This document shows, one piece after another, positions 1 through 9,036 of a stretch of DNA of 64,000 nt (within the stretch, counting starts at the first letter, position 1; the number at the start of each line of letters is the position of its first letter). The stretch covers positions 310,001-374,000 of the forward strand of contig NC_011831.1 in the NCBI RefSeq assembly GCF_000021945.1, given 5' to 3'. A program made the translations under genes and the position numbers. This stretch comes from Chloroflexus aggregans DSM 9485 (lineage in GTDB: Bacteria; Chloroflexota; Chloroflexia; Chloroflexales; Chloroflexaceae). The notes beneath the pieces are model-generated. The model saw only the letters and a list, made by a program, of their open reading frames with translations, was not told where the DNA came from and ran no database searches.

Positions 1-2
1 AG

Positions 3-1232
3 ACCTCTGCCGAACTACGCTTTACGCCGGTTGAGTTTAACGAACCGCTGTGGGTGTTGTATTCATCGGGCACGACCGGTCTCCCCAAACCGATTGTGCA
101 TAGCCAGGGCGGGATTCTGCTCGAACACATCAAATCGCTCGATCTCCATTTCGACATGCGTCCGGGGGATACGTTCTTCTGGTATACCACCACCGGTTGG
201 ATGATGTGGAATTTCTTGATCGGTGGGTTGCTCATCGGCGCTATCCCCATTCTCTACGACGGCAGCCCGGCCTATCCCGATATGGGCGTGCTGTGGCGCC
301 TGGCCGAACAGACAAATATGCGCTATTTCGGTACCAGTGCTGGCTATATCACTGCGTTGATGAAAAGTGGCATCGAACCGGCAACGCAATATCAGCTCAG
401 CACCTTGAAATCGATCGGTTCGACCGGTTCGCCCTTGCCACCGGAAGGGTTTGAATGGGTCTACGATCACATCAAGCGCGACGTTTGGCTCGTATCGTAC
501 AGTGGTGGAACCGATGTATGCAGTGGGTTTGTCGGCGGTTGCCCCCTGTTGCCGGTCTACAGTGGCGAGATTCAATGCCGCATTCTTGGGTGCAAGGCGG
601 AAGCCTACGACACCGACGGCCACAGTGTGATTGGCGTGATGGGCGAATTAGTTATCACCGCCCCGATGCCTTCGATGCCGATCTATTTCTGGAACGATCC
701 CGACTATACCCGTTATAAAGCCAGCTACTTCGAGCAATACCCTGGGGTTTGGCGGCACGGCGACTGGATTGTGATTAACGAACGGGGTGGGGTCGTCATT
801 TACGGTCGTTCTGACAGTACGATTAATCGGCAAGGCATCCGCATCGGGACCGGCGAGATTTACCGAGCAGTCGAGACCATCCCAGAAGTGCTGGATAGTC
901 TGGTGATCGATCTGGAAGGGCTGGGTGGACGTTCGTATATGCCGCTGTTTGTGGTGTTGCGTGAAGGGGTCACGCTTGACGACGATTTGCGACAGCGTAT
1001 CAAGCACACTATTCGGACGAACCTCTCGCCCCGTCACGTCCCTGATGACGTGTTCCAGATTGATGCCGTACCGGTTACGCTCAGTGGGAAGAAATTGGAA
1101 GTGCCGATCAAGAAGATTCTACTGGGAGTCCCGGTTGAACGAGCAGCGAATCCCGACTCGCTGCGCAATCCCGAATCGCTCCAGTTTTTTGTTCGTTTGG
1201 CACAAACACTCGCCACGAACAAGACTGCCTAG
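3..1232 (+). CDS. Acetoacetyl-CoA synthetase (AMP-forming), C-terminal part
   Basis: Partial gene, open at the left edge; about 409 residues are visible of a family that is normally near 650. It activates acetoacetate, or a similar short acid, with ATP to the CoA thioester through an acyl-adenylate in the cytoplasm. The AMP-binding P-loop YSSGTTGLPK appears near the start of the visible part. Further on are a GTDVCSGFVGG stretch, WRHGDW, the hinge region YGRSDSTINRQGIRIGTGEI, and the C-terminal lysine context LSGKKLEVPIKK, all typical of acetoacetyl-CoA synthetases rather than acetyl-CoA synthetases. It converges with the histidine kinase gene, with only 12 bases between the two stops. The family is well supported; acetoacetate rather than another acid is inferred from the overall motif pattern. 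Confidence 0.88.
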   Translation, partial: TSAELRFTPVEFNEPLWVLYSSGTTGLPKPIVHSQGGILLEHIKSLDLHFDMRPGDTFFWYTTTGWMMWNFLIGGLLIGAIPILYDGSPAYPDMGVLWRLAEQTNMRYFGTSAGYITALMKSGIEPATQYQLSTLKSIGSTGSPLPPEGFEWVYDHIKRDVWLVSYSGGTDVCSGFVGGCPLLPVYSGEIQCRILGCKAEAYDTDGHSVIGVMGELVITAPMPSMPIYFWNDPDYTRYKASYFEQYPGVWRHGDWIVINERGGVVIYGRSDSTINRQGIRIGTGEIYRAVETIPEVLDSLVIDLEGLGGRSYMPLFVVLREGVTLDDDLRQRIKHTIRTNLSPRHVPDDVFQIDAVPVTLSGKKLEVPIKKILLGVPVERAANPDSLRNPESLQFFVRLAQTLATNKTA

Positions 1233-1244
1233 ACCGTTGCTTGC

Positions 1245-3857
1245 TCATCCCAACGGGATACCTCGCGTGGCATTCTGGATTAATTGGCTTATTTTGGTAA
1301 GCAGATCGTGGGAGCGGTAGGGTTTAGGTAAGAAATCGGTGTATCGATCACTCGGAAGCTTGCCGGTTACTACTTGCTCTGCGTTCCCACTCATCAAGAG
1401 GACCGGTAACTGTAGCTCGTGCCGGCGGATCGCGTCGAGCAACTCAAGCCCATTCATCCCCGGCATAGCCAGATCGACCAGCGCAATGGTAATCGGTATC
1501 GTAGACTCGGTCAAGAGGGTAAGCGCCGACCGTCCATCACCTGCTTCAATCGTCACCATCCCGGCCCGCTCAAGAATCCGACGCAGTGTTGTGCGCACGG
1601 CTACGTCATCATCAGCAATAAGAGCGGTACCTTGCAACGTAATCGGCTTGGTGACAGGACTAGGACCGACTGCTACTTCTTTGCCGGCCGCCGGCAAGTA
1701 GATCGTAAAGCTCGAACCAAGACCAGGAGTACTTTCGACCTTGATAGCGCCATGGTGGCGGCGAACGATCCCTTGAACGGCGGCCAACCCCAAGCCGTGA
1801 CCCTTCGGTTTGGTGCTGAAAAATGGGTCGAAGATACGACGCATCGTGACTTCGTCCATCCCAACACCGGTATCACTGACCGTTAACGTCACATACCGTC
1901 CGGGTGGTATTGTCGGTGTCAGGTTCAGCCGGCGTAGATCGGTTGCACTTAAGGTGACAACGCCGGTGCGTAACGTAACCGATCCTCCGCGATCGCCAAT
2001 CGCTTCGATCGCATTTGTCAATAAATTCAGTACCACCTGGCGTATCTGACTGGCTTCAACCACAACGGATGGCAGATCGGTCGCCAAGTCGTAGTGTATC
2101 GTTACATGCCCACTCCGATGATTCGGTAAATGTAAAATACCCCCCATCTCGCGCACCAACGTCGACAAATTAACTGCTTCGAGCGAGCGCTGACCACGCC
2201 CGGCGTAAGCAAGGAGTTGGCTACACAACTCAGCAGCACGTTGGGCTGCTTGATCGATAGCCACTAAGTGCGGTTGCAGTTCATGGTTAGGATGGAGATC
2301 GAGCAACGCCAGACTGGTATGTCCCATAATGCCGGTGAGCAAATTATTGAAATCATGCGCAATTCCACCGGCAAGTAGCCCTAAACTTTCAAGCTTCTGG
2401 GCCTGTAACATTTGGGTCTCGATTTGGTGACGCTCTTGTTCGGCATATAAGCGTTCAAGTGCAACGGCCAACACATTTGCCACGCTTCTCAGAAAAAAGA
2501 CAGCTTCCGTATCAAGGGGGGCAGCAGCATAAGCTACCAGAAGACCGAAGAGCCGTTCGTTACCACGGATTGGCAAAGCAGCTCCGGACAACCCCAGATC
2601 TGCGACACGGTCGGCTAACTCTTTGGGTAAGCAACTCCAACCGGGGTGGTCGGCAGGCAGTGAACGGAGGAAGGCGATTGACAGGGGAGCAGTTGGCACG
2701 TTCCCCCAAACCGTATGCACGCGCACATCCCCTTCAGGATCGAATTCCATAATCTCGATCCCGCTCAGCGGTAAGGTTGATCCTATCTGCTCAGCCACAA
2801 CAGTAAACAGCGCATCAAGGTTTGAGTTGGCCAATGCTTCACGGGCCAGCGTTGCCAATTGCTCTTGGTGAGCTGCCAATTCGACCAAACGCTCATTAGC
2901 CCGTCGTAGTGGTGTCACATCTTGCATAGCAACAATGGCACATAGTCCTTCCGGCATCTCGACAATTTCTGCCGCCAATTGTGCAAAGCAGGTCGTATTA
3001 TCACGCCGTTGAAAACTAAACTCGACCCCGTACACACTGCCTTGTTGGTGTAACGTTGCGGCAATCGTCGGCCATTGAGACGGCAATTGTGACCAGTGTA
3101 ATGCGCTGATCGGCTGTTTGATAAGTTGTTCACTACTTACCCCAAAGAACTCACGGCAAGCTGCGTTGGCATTGATGATCACCTCGTCGTGCAAGCGCAC
3201 AATGATCATCGCAAACGGTGCAAGATCGAAAAGACGAGCCAATTTCTCTTCCGATACGCGCAGTTGTTGCTCGGTTGCTTGCCGTTCGCGCAGTTCTTTC
3301 TCTGTCTCCCGCAGCGATTGGTGAAAATGCTGCACCAACCGGTCAATGAAGTAACTGCCCAACAACAGGTACAGACCATACGCAATGAGCCATGACAAGG
3401 GTGAGTGGACGAACGGCGGTGGCAGTACCCGACCGGCAAACAGGACGAATAGGCTTCCAACCCCAATCGAAAGCAACGCGATAATCCAGGCCCACCGGCG
3501 ACCCAGCAAGACCCCGGACATCACCACAACGATCGGCAATGCAGCAAACGCCGGCGCGGTTATCCCGCCACTCAGGGTAGCCGTTATCGTCAAGATGACC
3601 CACAACGATCCGATGAGGAGCCAACTTGCCTGGCGGAGACGCTGCCGACGTACTAACCAGAGCGCTACCAGAAATGCTGTAATCAGGGGAATAACAACGA
3701 CGAGCCGTAGGGGGATGAGTGATCGATCGATCGGGCCGGCAAGGGTATACACCAATACCGCCAAGAGACAAAAAAAGATCAAGACACGCAATAGTTGAGC
3801 AACATGCTGATGCATAGGTATGGCAATTGCCGAGTCTGGATCGGAAAAAACAGCCAT
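1245..3857 (-). CDS. Hybrid sensor histidine kinase with receiver domain
   Basis: Membrane-bound sensor kinase of 870 residues. The order is several hydrophobic segments in the first about 180 residues, a short coiled coil, a PAS domain (about 220-345), a GAF-like domain (about 350-490), a HisKA box GGIAHDFNNLL with the phospho-accepting His near 501, an ATPase domain (NLLTNAIEA, DTGVGM, FDPFFSTKPKGHGLGL), and a C-terminal receiver with acidic IADDD, phospho-acceptor Asp in LVDLAMPGMNG near 794, and the LPKPY lysine. The ATG at 3857 is preferred over an upstream TTG because GGGAGG sits six bases before it. It lies 60 bases behind the acyltransferase gene, on the same strand. The signal sensed and the output target cannot be read from the sequence. 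Confidence 0.9.
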   Translation of the reverse strand: MAVFSDPDSAIAIPMHQHVAQLLRVLIFFCLLAVLVYTLAGPIDRSLIPLRLVVVIPLITAFLVALWLVRRQRLRQASWLLIGSLWVILTITATLSGGITAPAFAALPIVVVMSGVLLGRRWAWIIALLSIGVGSLFVLFAGRVLPPPFVHSPLSWLIAYGLYLLLGSYFIDRLVQHFHQSLRETEKELRERQATEQQLRVSEEKLARLFDLAPFAMIIVRLHDEVIINANAACREFFGVSSEQLIKQPISALHWSQLPSQWPTIAATLHQQGSVYGVEFSFQRRDNTTCFAQLAAEIVEMPEGLCAIVAMQDVTPLRRANERLVELAAHQEQLATLAREALANSNLDALFTVVAEQIGSTLPLSGIEIMEFDPEGDVRVHTVWGNVPTAPLSIAFLRSLPADHPGWSCLPKELADRVADLGLSGAALPIRGNERLFGLLVAYAAAPLDTEAVFFLRSVANVLAVALERLYAEQERHQIETQMLQAQKLESLGLLAGGIAHDFNNLLTGIMGHTSLALLDLHPNHELQPHLVAIDQAAQRAAELCSQLLAYAGRGQRSLEAVNLSTLVREMGGILHLPNHRSGHVTIHYDLATDLPSVVVEASQIRQVVLNLLTNAIEAIGDRGGSVTLRTGVVTLSATDLRRLNLTPTIPPGRYVTLTVSDTGVGMDEVTMRRIFDPFFSTKPKGHGLGLAAVQGIVRRHHGAIKVESTPGLGSSFTIYLPAAGKEVAVGPSPVTKPITLQGTALIADDDVAVRTTLRRILERAGMVTIEAGDGRSALTLLTESTIPITIALVDLAMPGMNGLELLDAIRRHELQLPVLLMSGNAEQVVTGKLPSDRYTDFLPKPYRSHDLLTKISQLIQNATRGIPLG

Positions 3858-3917
3858 CGGTATCCTCCCGTTGCCGGCTTCGTCAGATACGATGCTGCTT
3901 ACCAATCCAAACGTAGG

Positions 3918-4607
3918 CTAATCAGCCTGTTCTGACGATGCGTCGACACTGTGGGCAAGCGCCATCCCACTTAATTGGACTATCGCCTCACGCACCTCAT
4001 CAGCCGCAGTTTGCCACGTAGCGCGTAGTTTCGGGTGGGCCTTGAGGTACAGCGGTTCACCAAAACGAACGGTGACTCGATAAGGCCGTGGAATTATCTT
4101 GCCTTTGGGCATCACCCGAAGGGTGCCACCAACATACGTTGGAATAACCGGCGTCCCGGGAAACTCGGCGATCAAACGCCCAATCCCGCTGCGGAATGGA
4201 CCGATTTCGCCGGTTGTGCTGCGGGTACCTTCAGGAAAAAGAAGGAGGGCATACCCTTCACGTAATGCACGGGCGGCGTGGCGAAGTGGGTCTTGCCCAC
4301 CGCGTCGGTCGCGCGCAACCGGTATCGCGTTGAACAGAATACGCGACAGGAACTGCATCGCTCCACCCTTGAAGAAATAATCTTGCGCAGCAGCGGCGAC
4401 GAAGCGCGATCGGACTTCACGCGGCAAGACCGTATAAATAACCGCAGTGTCGGCGTGGCTAGTATGGTTAGCAGCAATGATAAACGCGCCTTCGCGTGGG
4501 ATATGCTCGATACCCTCGACTCGCGGTCGTACATAGATCCGCACAAAGCTGCGGAAAAGCACCGGAATAAAACGGGCCGCGACATGGCGGCTACGGTAGA
4601 GACTCAT
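3918..4607 (-). CDS. 1-acyl-sn-glycerol-3-phosphate acyltransferase (PlsC family)
   Basis: Membrane-associated acyltransferase of 229 residues that likely transfers an acyl chain to lysophosphatidic acid in phospholipid synthesis. The family motif NHTSHAD (HxxxxD catalytic pair) is near residue 48 and the glycerol-phosphate binding motif FPEGTRS near 125. A third block, GTPVIPTYVGG, follows. The ATG at 4607 is chosen over a TTG two codons earlier because AGGGA is seven bases upstream of the ATG and too close to the TTG. It is the first gene of a probable two-gene unit with the hybrid kinase. A candidate TATAAT box lies about 80 bases upstream. The acyl acceptor is assigned by family only. Confidence 0.88.
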   Translation of the reverse strand: MSLYRSRHVAARFIPVLFRSFVRIYVRPRVEGIEHIPREGAFIIAANHTSHADTAVIYTVLPREVRSRFVAAAAQDYFFKGGAMQFLSRILFNAIPVARDRRGGQDPLRHAARALREGYALLLFPEGTRSTTGEIGPFRSGIGRLIAEFPGTPVIPTYVGGTLRVMPKGKIIPRPYRVTVRFGEPLYLKAHPKLRATWQTAADEVREAIVQLSGMALAHSVDASSEQAD

Positions 4608-4689
4608 AGCCAATCCCTATGATGCCCAGTCTCATGCTACTTGAACAGAAGCCGTCTTTCCTATTCGTGTAGCGTGAACGTTATACGTT

Positions 4690-4695
4690 ATTATA
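4690..4695 (-). promoter_or_regulatory. Candidate -10 box for the acyltransferase/kinase unit
   Basis: A perfect TATAAT on the minus strand, about 83 bases before the acyltransferase ATG. No convincing -35 hexamer is seen at the expected distance, so this is tentative. Confidence 0.4.
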
Positions 4696-4742
4696 CCGTC
4701 TTGCTCTCATCTTTGCGAGATACTTTTTGGGCATACTGCAAT

Positions 4743-4766
4743 GGCAGGGGCATAGAAACCCCTGCC
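4743..4766 (-). terminator. Hairpin behind the glycine cleavage operon
   Basis: Perfect eight-base arms GGCAGGGG and CCCCTGCC with an eight-base loop, 13 bases past the gcvPB stop. No run of T follows on the minus strand, so it is terminator-like rather than a classical intrinsic terminator. Several hairpins at gene ends in this window share that property. Confidence 0.55.
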
Positions 4767-4778
4767 GTGCCGTTATGG

Positions 4779-6254
4779 TTACTCACTTTGCAAACGCGCA
4801 ATCGCTATCGGATCGTAGCGCAAGATAGGTTGGCGCGCAGCCCGTACTTCATCCAGCCGACGCACCGGCGCCCTCGTTGGTGCTGCGTGCAATACCTCCG
4901 GTGTCTCGACTGCTTCGCCGGCTATCCGGCGCATTGTAGCGATGAACCGATCGAGCGTTTGTTTACTCTCGGTCTCGGTCGGTTCGATCATCAGCGCTTC
5001 GGGCACAATCAGAGGGAAGTAGATGGTCGGTGGATGGAAGCCGTAGTCGATCAGCCGTTTGGCAATATCGAGCGTGCGCACATCTTTGGATGCACCGGCA
5101 ATCTGCCCACGCAAGACCGTTTCGTGCATACAGATGCGGTCAACTGCTTGCGGATAAATGTCTTTGAGCATCACGCGCACATAATTGGCATTCAATACTG
5201 CCGTTTCACTTACCGCCCGCAAGCCGGCAGCACCCATCGAGCGAATGTACGCCCATGCCCGCACCAGCATACCGAAGTTGCCGTGGAACGCTTTCATCCG
5301 CCCGATGCTCTTTTCGGGGGTGAAGAACTCATACTTCCCGTCTGCCCGTTGGCGGACGCGCGGACCGGGCAAGTAGGGGGCGAGGGCAGCAGTACAACCG
5401 ACTGCACCCGAACCGGGGCCGCCACCACCATGGGGCGTGGTGAAGGTCTTATGTAGGTTGTAGTGCATGAAATCAAACCCCAATTCACCGGGCTTGGCGA
5501 TACCTAAAATGGCGTTGAAATTAGCACCATCGCCGTACATTAAACCACCGGCTTCGTGAACGAGACGGCAAATTTCGACGATATGCTCTTCAAACAGACC
5601 CAGCGTGTTGGGGTTGGTGAGCATCATACCGGCAGTACGTGGCGATAGCTTCGCTTTGAGATCGTCGAGATCGACGTTCCCACGCGCATCGCTCTTCAAC
5701 TCGACCACCTTCAAGCCGGCCATTGCCGCCGTCGCCGGGTTCGTACCGTGCGCCGAATCGGGCACGAGCACCTCAGTACGGTCGGTATCGCCGCGGTCGA
5801 GGTGATAGGCCCGAAAGACAAGAATACCGGTGAGTTCACCCTGTGCGCCGGCAGCCGGTTGTAGGCTAACGGCGTCAAACCCACTGATCTCGCCGAGATA
5901 CGTTTGCAGCTCATACATCAGTTGCAGCGCACCCTGGCTGAGTTCCTCATCTTGCAATGGGTGGGCAGCGGCAAAGCCGGGTAAACGAGCAACCTCTTCG
6001 TGGAGCTTGGGGTTGTACTTCATCGTACACGATCCCAACGGGTAGAAGCCGGTATCAATCGAGTAGTTACGCTGACTGATGCGGGTAAAATGACGAATAA
6101 CTTCCGGCTCGGTTAATTCAGGAAAACCGGCCAGATCATCTTGCCGCAGCAGCTCGGTGGGAAGAGGTGTTGACGCTATTCCAGCATCGGGGAGATTGAC
6201 GCCAATTTTCCCGGGCTGCGAATAGGTAAAAATAGGTGGTTCTTCATTATGCAT
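4779..6254 (-). CDS. gcvPB: Glycine dehydrogenase (decarboxylating), subunit 2
   Basis: Beta subunit of the two-subunit P-protein of the glycine cleavage system, about 491 residues. With GcvPA it decarboxylates glycine on pyridoxal phosphate and passes the aminomethyl group to lipoyl-GcvH. The PLP-lysine segment LHKTFTTPHGGGGPGSG is near residue 268, after a GANFNAILG stretch. Two starts are possible: ATG at 6269 and ATG at 6254. The latter has GGAG nine bases upstream and overlaps the end of the preceding gene by eight bases, so it is preferred. It is last in the minus-strand operon and is followed by a hairpin. The lipoamide dehydrogenase needed to complete the system is not in this window. 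Confidence 0.95.
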   Translation of the reverse strand: MHNEEPPIFTYSQPGKIGVNLPDAGIASTPLPTELLRQDDLAGFPELTEPEVIRHFTRISQRNYSIDTGFYPLGSCTMKYNPKLHEEVARLPGFAAAHPLQDEELSQGALQLMYELQTYLGEISGFDAVSLQPAAGAQGELTGILVFRAYHLDRGDTDRTEVLVPDSAHGTNPATAAMAGLKVVELKSDARGNVDLDDLKAKLSPRTAGMMLTNPNTLGLFEEHIVEICRLVHEAGGLMYGDGANFNAILGIAKPGELGFDFMHYNLHKTFTTPHGGGGPGSGAVGCTAALAPYLPGPRVRQRADGKYEFFTPEKSIGRMKAFHGNFGMLVRAWAYIRSMGAAGLRAVSETAVLNANYVRVMLKDIYPQAVDRICMHETVLRGQIAGASKDVRTLDIAKRLIDYGFHPPTIYFPLIVPEALMIEPTETESKQTLDRFIATMRRIAGEAVETPEVLHAAPTRAPVRRLDEVRAARQPILRYDPIAIARLQSE

Positions 6255-7257
6255 AACCGTTAGCTCCATTCACGGGTTCATCGGAAGTAGCTATCACGGG
6301 CGGGGACTGGACGGTATCGAGGTCGGCAGCAATATGGAGGGCTAGATCGGCACGCTCGCGTTCCAGTAAGAAGGTGAGCCGATACGGTAACAGGGCGAAC
6401 TCCCGAACCTGATCATAACGACGGTCGGTTGTTTCATCGTAAGCCGCACCATAACCCACCCGTAGACCGAAATAGTCAGGATCGGCAAAGTTAAGTTGCA
6501 GCGCGACGTGATCCCAAGCCGGACGCCAGGCTTGGGCGAACCCCCAGCCGGTAATGCCCACCAGCCGCCAATCACGTTCACGTCGGCGCACGAGAAGGCG
6601 ACGCGGGTGGAGATCGCCGTGTACCAGAGACGCCGGTCGTCCGGTGGTAGTCAACCATCCGGCAAGACGGGTTTGCAACCACTCGCGCTGCTCGTCCGTC
6701 AACTGGCCACGGGCTACCGCCGCTGCGGTGGTAACGGCTACCCGATGGCGCAGATAGGCAACATCGGCGCCGGGAACCGCAGGCTGCCCGGTAGGGGTTG
6801 GCAAGGCATCTGGTTGTAACGGGCCATAGTGCGGTGTCGTATAGCTATGAACTCGCGCCAGTGTCGTGGCCAGGGTCTGCCCAATCGCAAAGAGCGATTC
6901 TTCTTCGATAGCGGTGATGACTTCGGGCAGTGGTGTTCCGGGTACATAGCTGAGCGCCAACGCCGGCGGATCTTCGCCCACAGCATCGGCTTCAGCCAAG
7001 ACGGTAGGCAGCGGAAGATCGATTTCAGCACGCAAGGTGCGCAGCGCCAATGCCTCGGCACTCAGTGACTCACCGGCCCATTGATCGACCCCGGCCGGCA
7101 GCCGTACCACAATCTGGCGATCGCTCAGTGACACCAACAAACTACGCACACCGAGCGGTGCCGCATCGCGGATCCGTGCTCCGGGTAAGAGACGGTGTAC
7201 CAATCGTTCAATTTGGGGCAGTGAGAGTTGCTCAACCATCGTTCGATCACTTGCCAA
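6247..7257 (-). CDS. Aminoglycoside-phosphotransferase-fold protein, probable pseudokinase, in the gcv operon
   Basis: Cytoplasmic protein of 336 residues with the APH/choline-kinase fold. The N-terminal lobe contains a VVRLPAG strand. The catalytic loop reads HGDLHPRRLLV, so the base Asp is present but the Asn that normally follows (HGDLHPGN) is Arg. The metal-binding Asp of the usual GVIDWG motif is missing: the protein reads GITGWG. The PAWD motif further on is conserved. Loss of both metal ligands argues against ordinary phosphotransfer. It sits between gcvPA (18 bases away) and gcvPB (eight-base overlap), so it is co-translated with the P-protein subunits, and a role in assembling or controlling that enzyme is conceivable. 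A divergent active kinase cannot be excluded. Confidence 0.75.
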   Translation of the reverse strand: MASDRTMVEQLSLPQIERLVHRLLPGARIRDAAPLGVRSLLVSLSDRQIVVRLPAGVDQWAGESLSAEALALRTLRAEIDLPLPTVLAEADAVGEDPPALALSYVPGTPLPEVITAIEEESLFAIGQTLATTLARVHSYTTPHYGPLQPDALPTPTGQPAVPGADVAYLRHRVAVTTAAAVARGQLTDEQREWLQTRLAGWLTTTGRPASLVHGDLHPRRLLVRRRERDWRLVGITGWGFAQAWRPAWDHVALQLNFADPDYFGLRVGYGAAYDETTDRRYDQVREFALLPYRLTFLLERERADLALHIAADLDTVQSPPVIATSDEPVNGANGYA

Positions 7258-7275
7258 CCGTAAGCGGAAACAGCC

Positions 7276-8610
7276 TCATAGATCGGCCAGCGTCTGCACT
7301 AACCGATCAATCTCTGCCGGTGGATTCATCTCGGTAACGGCTAGTAGCATCGCATTGCCCAACTGTGGCTCATCGGCACTAAGGTCATAGCCACCGATGA
7401 TCCCTTGCTCGCGCAGCGCAGCGTTGATCTCGGCAACCGGTCGTGGACACTGCACGACAAATTCGCGGAAAAATGGCCGGTCGGCCAGCACGCGATAGCC
7501 GGGCAGCTCGGCAATGTGGCGCGCCGCATACTGCGCCCGTTGATAGGTAATTTCGGCCACCTTACGCATCCCACGCTTGCCCATCAGCGACATATAGACC
7601 GCCGATGCCAACGCCATCAACCCTTGATTGGTACAGATATTACTGGTGGCCCGTTCACGTCGAATATCTTGTTCACGAGCGCGGAGGGTCAGCACATACG
7701 CCATACGGCCATCGACATCTTTCGTCACACCGACAATACGACCGGCAATTTTATGAACATATTTTTGGCGTGTGGTGAAGATACCGAGGTACGGGCCGCC
7801 AAATGACAACCCCAGTCCAAGCGGCTGTCCCTCACCGGTCGCGATGTCGGCGCCTGCTTCGGCTGGGGTCTGGAACAAGCCAAGGGCAATCGGATCGAAA
7901 TGCACGGCCAACAATGCCCCGCGCGCTTGCACCTGCGCCCCTAGCCCGCGTAGATTGTGCAACCGACCGAGGAAGTCGGGATTTTGCACGATCAGCAGGG
8001 CCGTTTGGTCATCGACTTGGGCCAACGCTTCGGCAATCCCGCTTCCCGGCGTCTCATCACCGACAATTTCGACATCGAGACCTTGCAAGTAGGTACGGAG
8101 TACAGCGCGATACTGCGGGTTGACACTACGGGCGACCACGATCTTGCGTCGGTTACGCACCACGTTGAGCGCCATAATAGCCGCTTCGGCCAGTGCGGTT
8201 GCGCCGTCGTAGTGAGAGGCGTTGGCAATCTCCATACCGGTAAGGGCACAGATCAGGCTCTGATACTCAAAAATTGCCTGAAGTGTCCCCTGGCTAATCT
8301 CCGGCTGGTATGGCGTGTACGCTGTGTAATATTCACCACGGCGCAGAATCTGATCGACTGCCGCCGGGACGAAGTGATTGTAGGCTCCTGCACCGAGAAA
8401 CACTTGATACCGACGGGTATGGGCATTCAGCTCGCTCATCCGATGCAATTCGGCCATAATCTCCGGTTCGGAGAGTGGCGGTGGTAACCTGAGCGGCGGG
8501 AAGCGATACGCTGCCGGTACATCGGTAAACAGATCGGTAATGTCGCTCACACCAATCGCCTGCAACATCTCCTGCCGATCGGCATCGGTGATCGGAATAT
8601 AATGGGTCAT
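7276..8610 (-). CDS. gcvPA: Glycine dehydrogenase (decarboxylating), subunit 1
   Basis: Alpha subunit of the two-subunit P-protein, 444 residues, the usual length. Characteristic segments include GAGAYNHFVPAAVDQI, YTPYQPEISQGTLQAIFEYQ, the DGATALAEAA stretch and SFGGPYLGIF. It forms the heterotetramer with GcvPB; the catalytic lysine is on the other subunit. The start is the ATG at 8610, 25 bases after the gcvH stop. It is separated from gcvPB by the kinase-fold gene, whereas the two subunits are more usually adjacent. Confidence 0.95.
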   Translation of the reverse strand: MTHYIPITDADRQEMLQAIGVSDITDLFTDVPAAYRFPPLRLPPPLSEPEIMAELHRMSELNAHTRRYQVFLGAGAYNHFVPAAVDQILRRGEYYTAYTPYQPEISQGTLQAIFEYQSLICALTGMEIANASHYDGATALAEAAIMALNVVRNRRKIVVARSVNPQYRAVLRTYLQGLDVEIVGDETPGSGIAEALAQVDDQTALLIVQNPDFLGRLHNLRGLGAQVQARGALLAVHFDPIALGLFQTPAEAGADIATGEGQPLGLGLSFGGPYLGIFTTRQKYVHKIAGRIVGVTKDVDGRMAYVLTLRAREQDIRRERATSNICTNQGLMALASAVYMSLMGKRGMRKVAEITYQRAQYAARHIAELPGYRVLADRPFFREFVVQCPRPVAEINAALREQGIIGGYDLSADEPQLGNAMLLAVTEMNPPAEIDRLVQTLADL

Positions 8611-8635
8611 AGCACATTCCGTCTAGACTATGCAA

Positions 8636-9025
8636 TTAGTGATCGATTTCGGCCACATACGCCGCATACGCTGCGGCATCGAGCAATTCCTCGCTCATCG
8701 CACTCGGACGTACTCGTAACATCCAACCTGCACCATACGGATCATTATTGATCGGTGATTGATCGCTCTCTAAAGCAGTATTAACCGCTACCACTTCACC
8801 ACTCACCGGCGCGTAGAGATCCGAACTCGCTTTGACCGACTCAACTACGCCGAAACTTTCTCCGGCGGTAATGGTTGCACCGACTGCCGGCAGTTCTACA
8901 TACACCACATCACCAAGAGCATGCTGCGCATAGTCGGTAATCCCGATCACGACTTCATCGCCCTCTTGGCGTACCCACTCGTGAGTTTTGCGGTACCGCA
9001 GATCGGATGGAGTATTGTAGGCCAT
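8636..9025 (-). CDS. gcvH: Glycine cleavage system H protein
   Basis: Lipoyl carrier of 129 residues that shuttles the aminomethyl group from the P-protein to the T-protein. The lipoylated lysine is in [16 protein letters not shown] near residue 65. The N-terminus YRKTHEWV and the C-terminal GWMLRV are family hallmarks. The ATG at 9025 has GAGGAG six bases upstream. Third gene of the operon, 11 bases after gcvT. Confidence 0.97.
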   Translation of the reverse strand: MAYNTPSDLRYRKTHEWVRQEGDEVVIGITDYAQHALGDVVYVELPAVGATITAGESFGVVESVKASSDLYAPVSGEVVAVNTALESDQSPINNDPYGAGWMLRVRPSAMSEELLDAAAYAAYVAEIDH

Positions 9026-9036
9026 GTCGCACTCCT

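Noticed and set aside
4641-5456. A 271-residue plus-strand frame over the end of gcvPB
   Set aside because: It is antisense to conserved gcvPB sequence and lacks a ribosome site.
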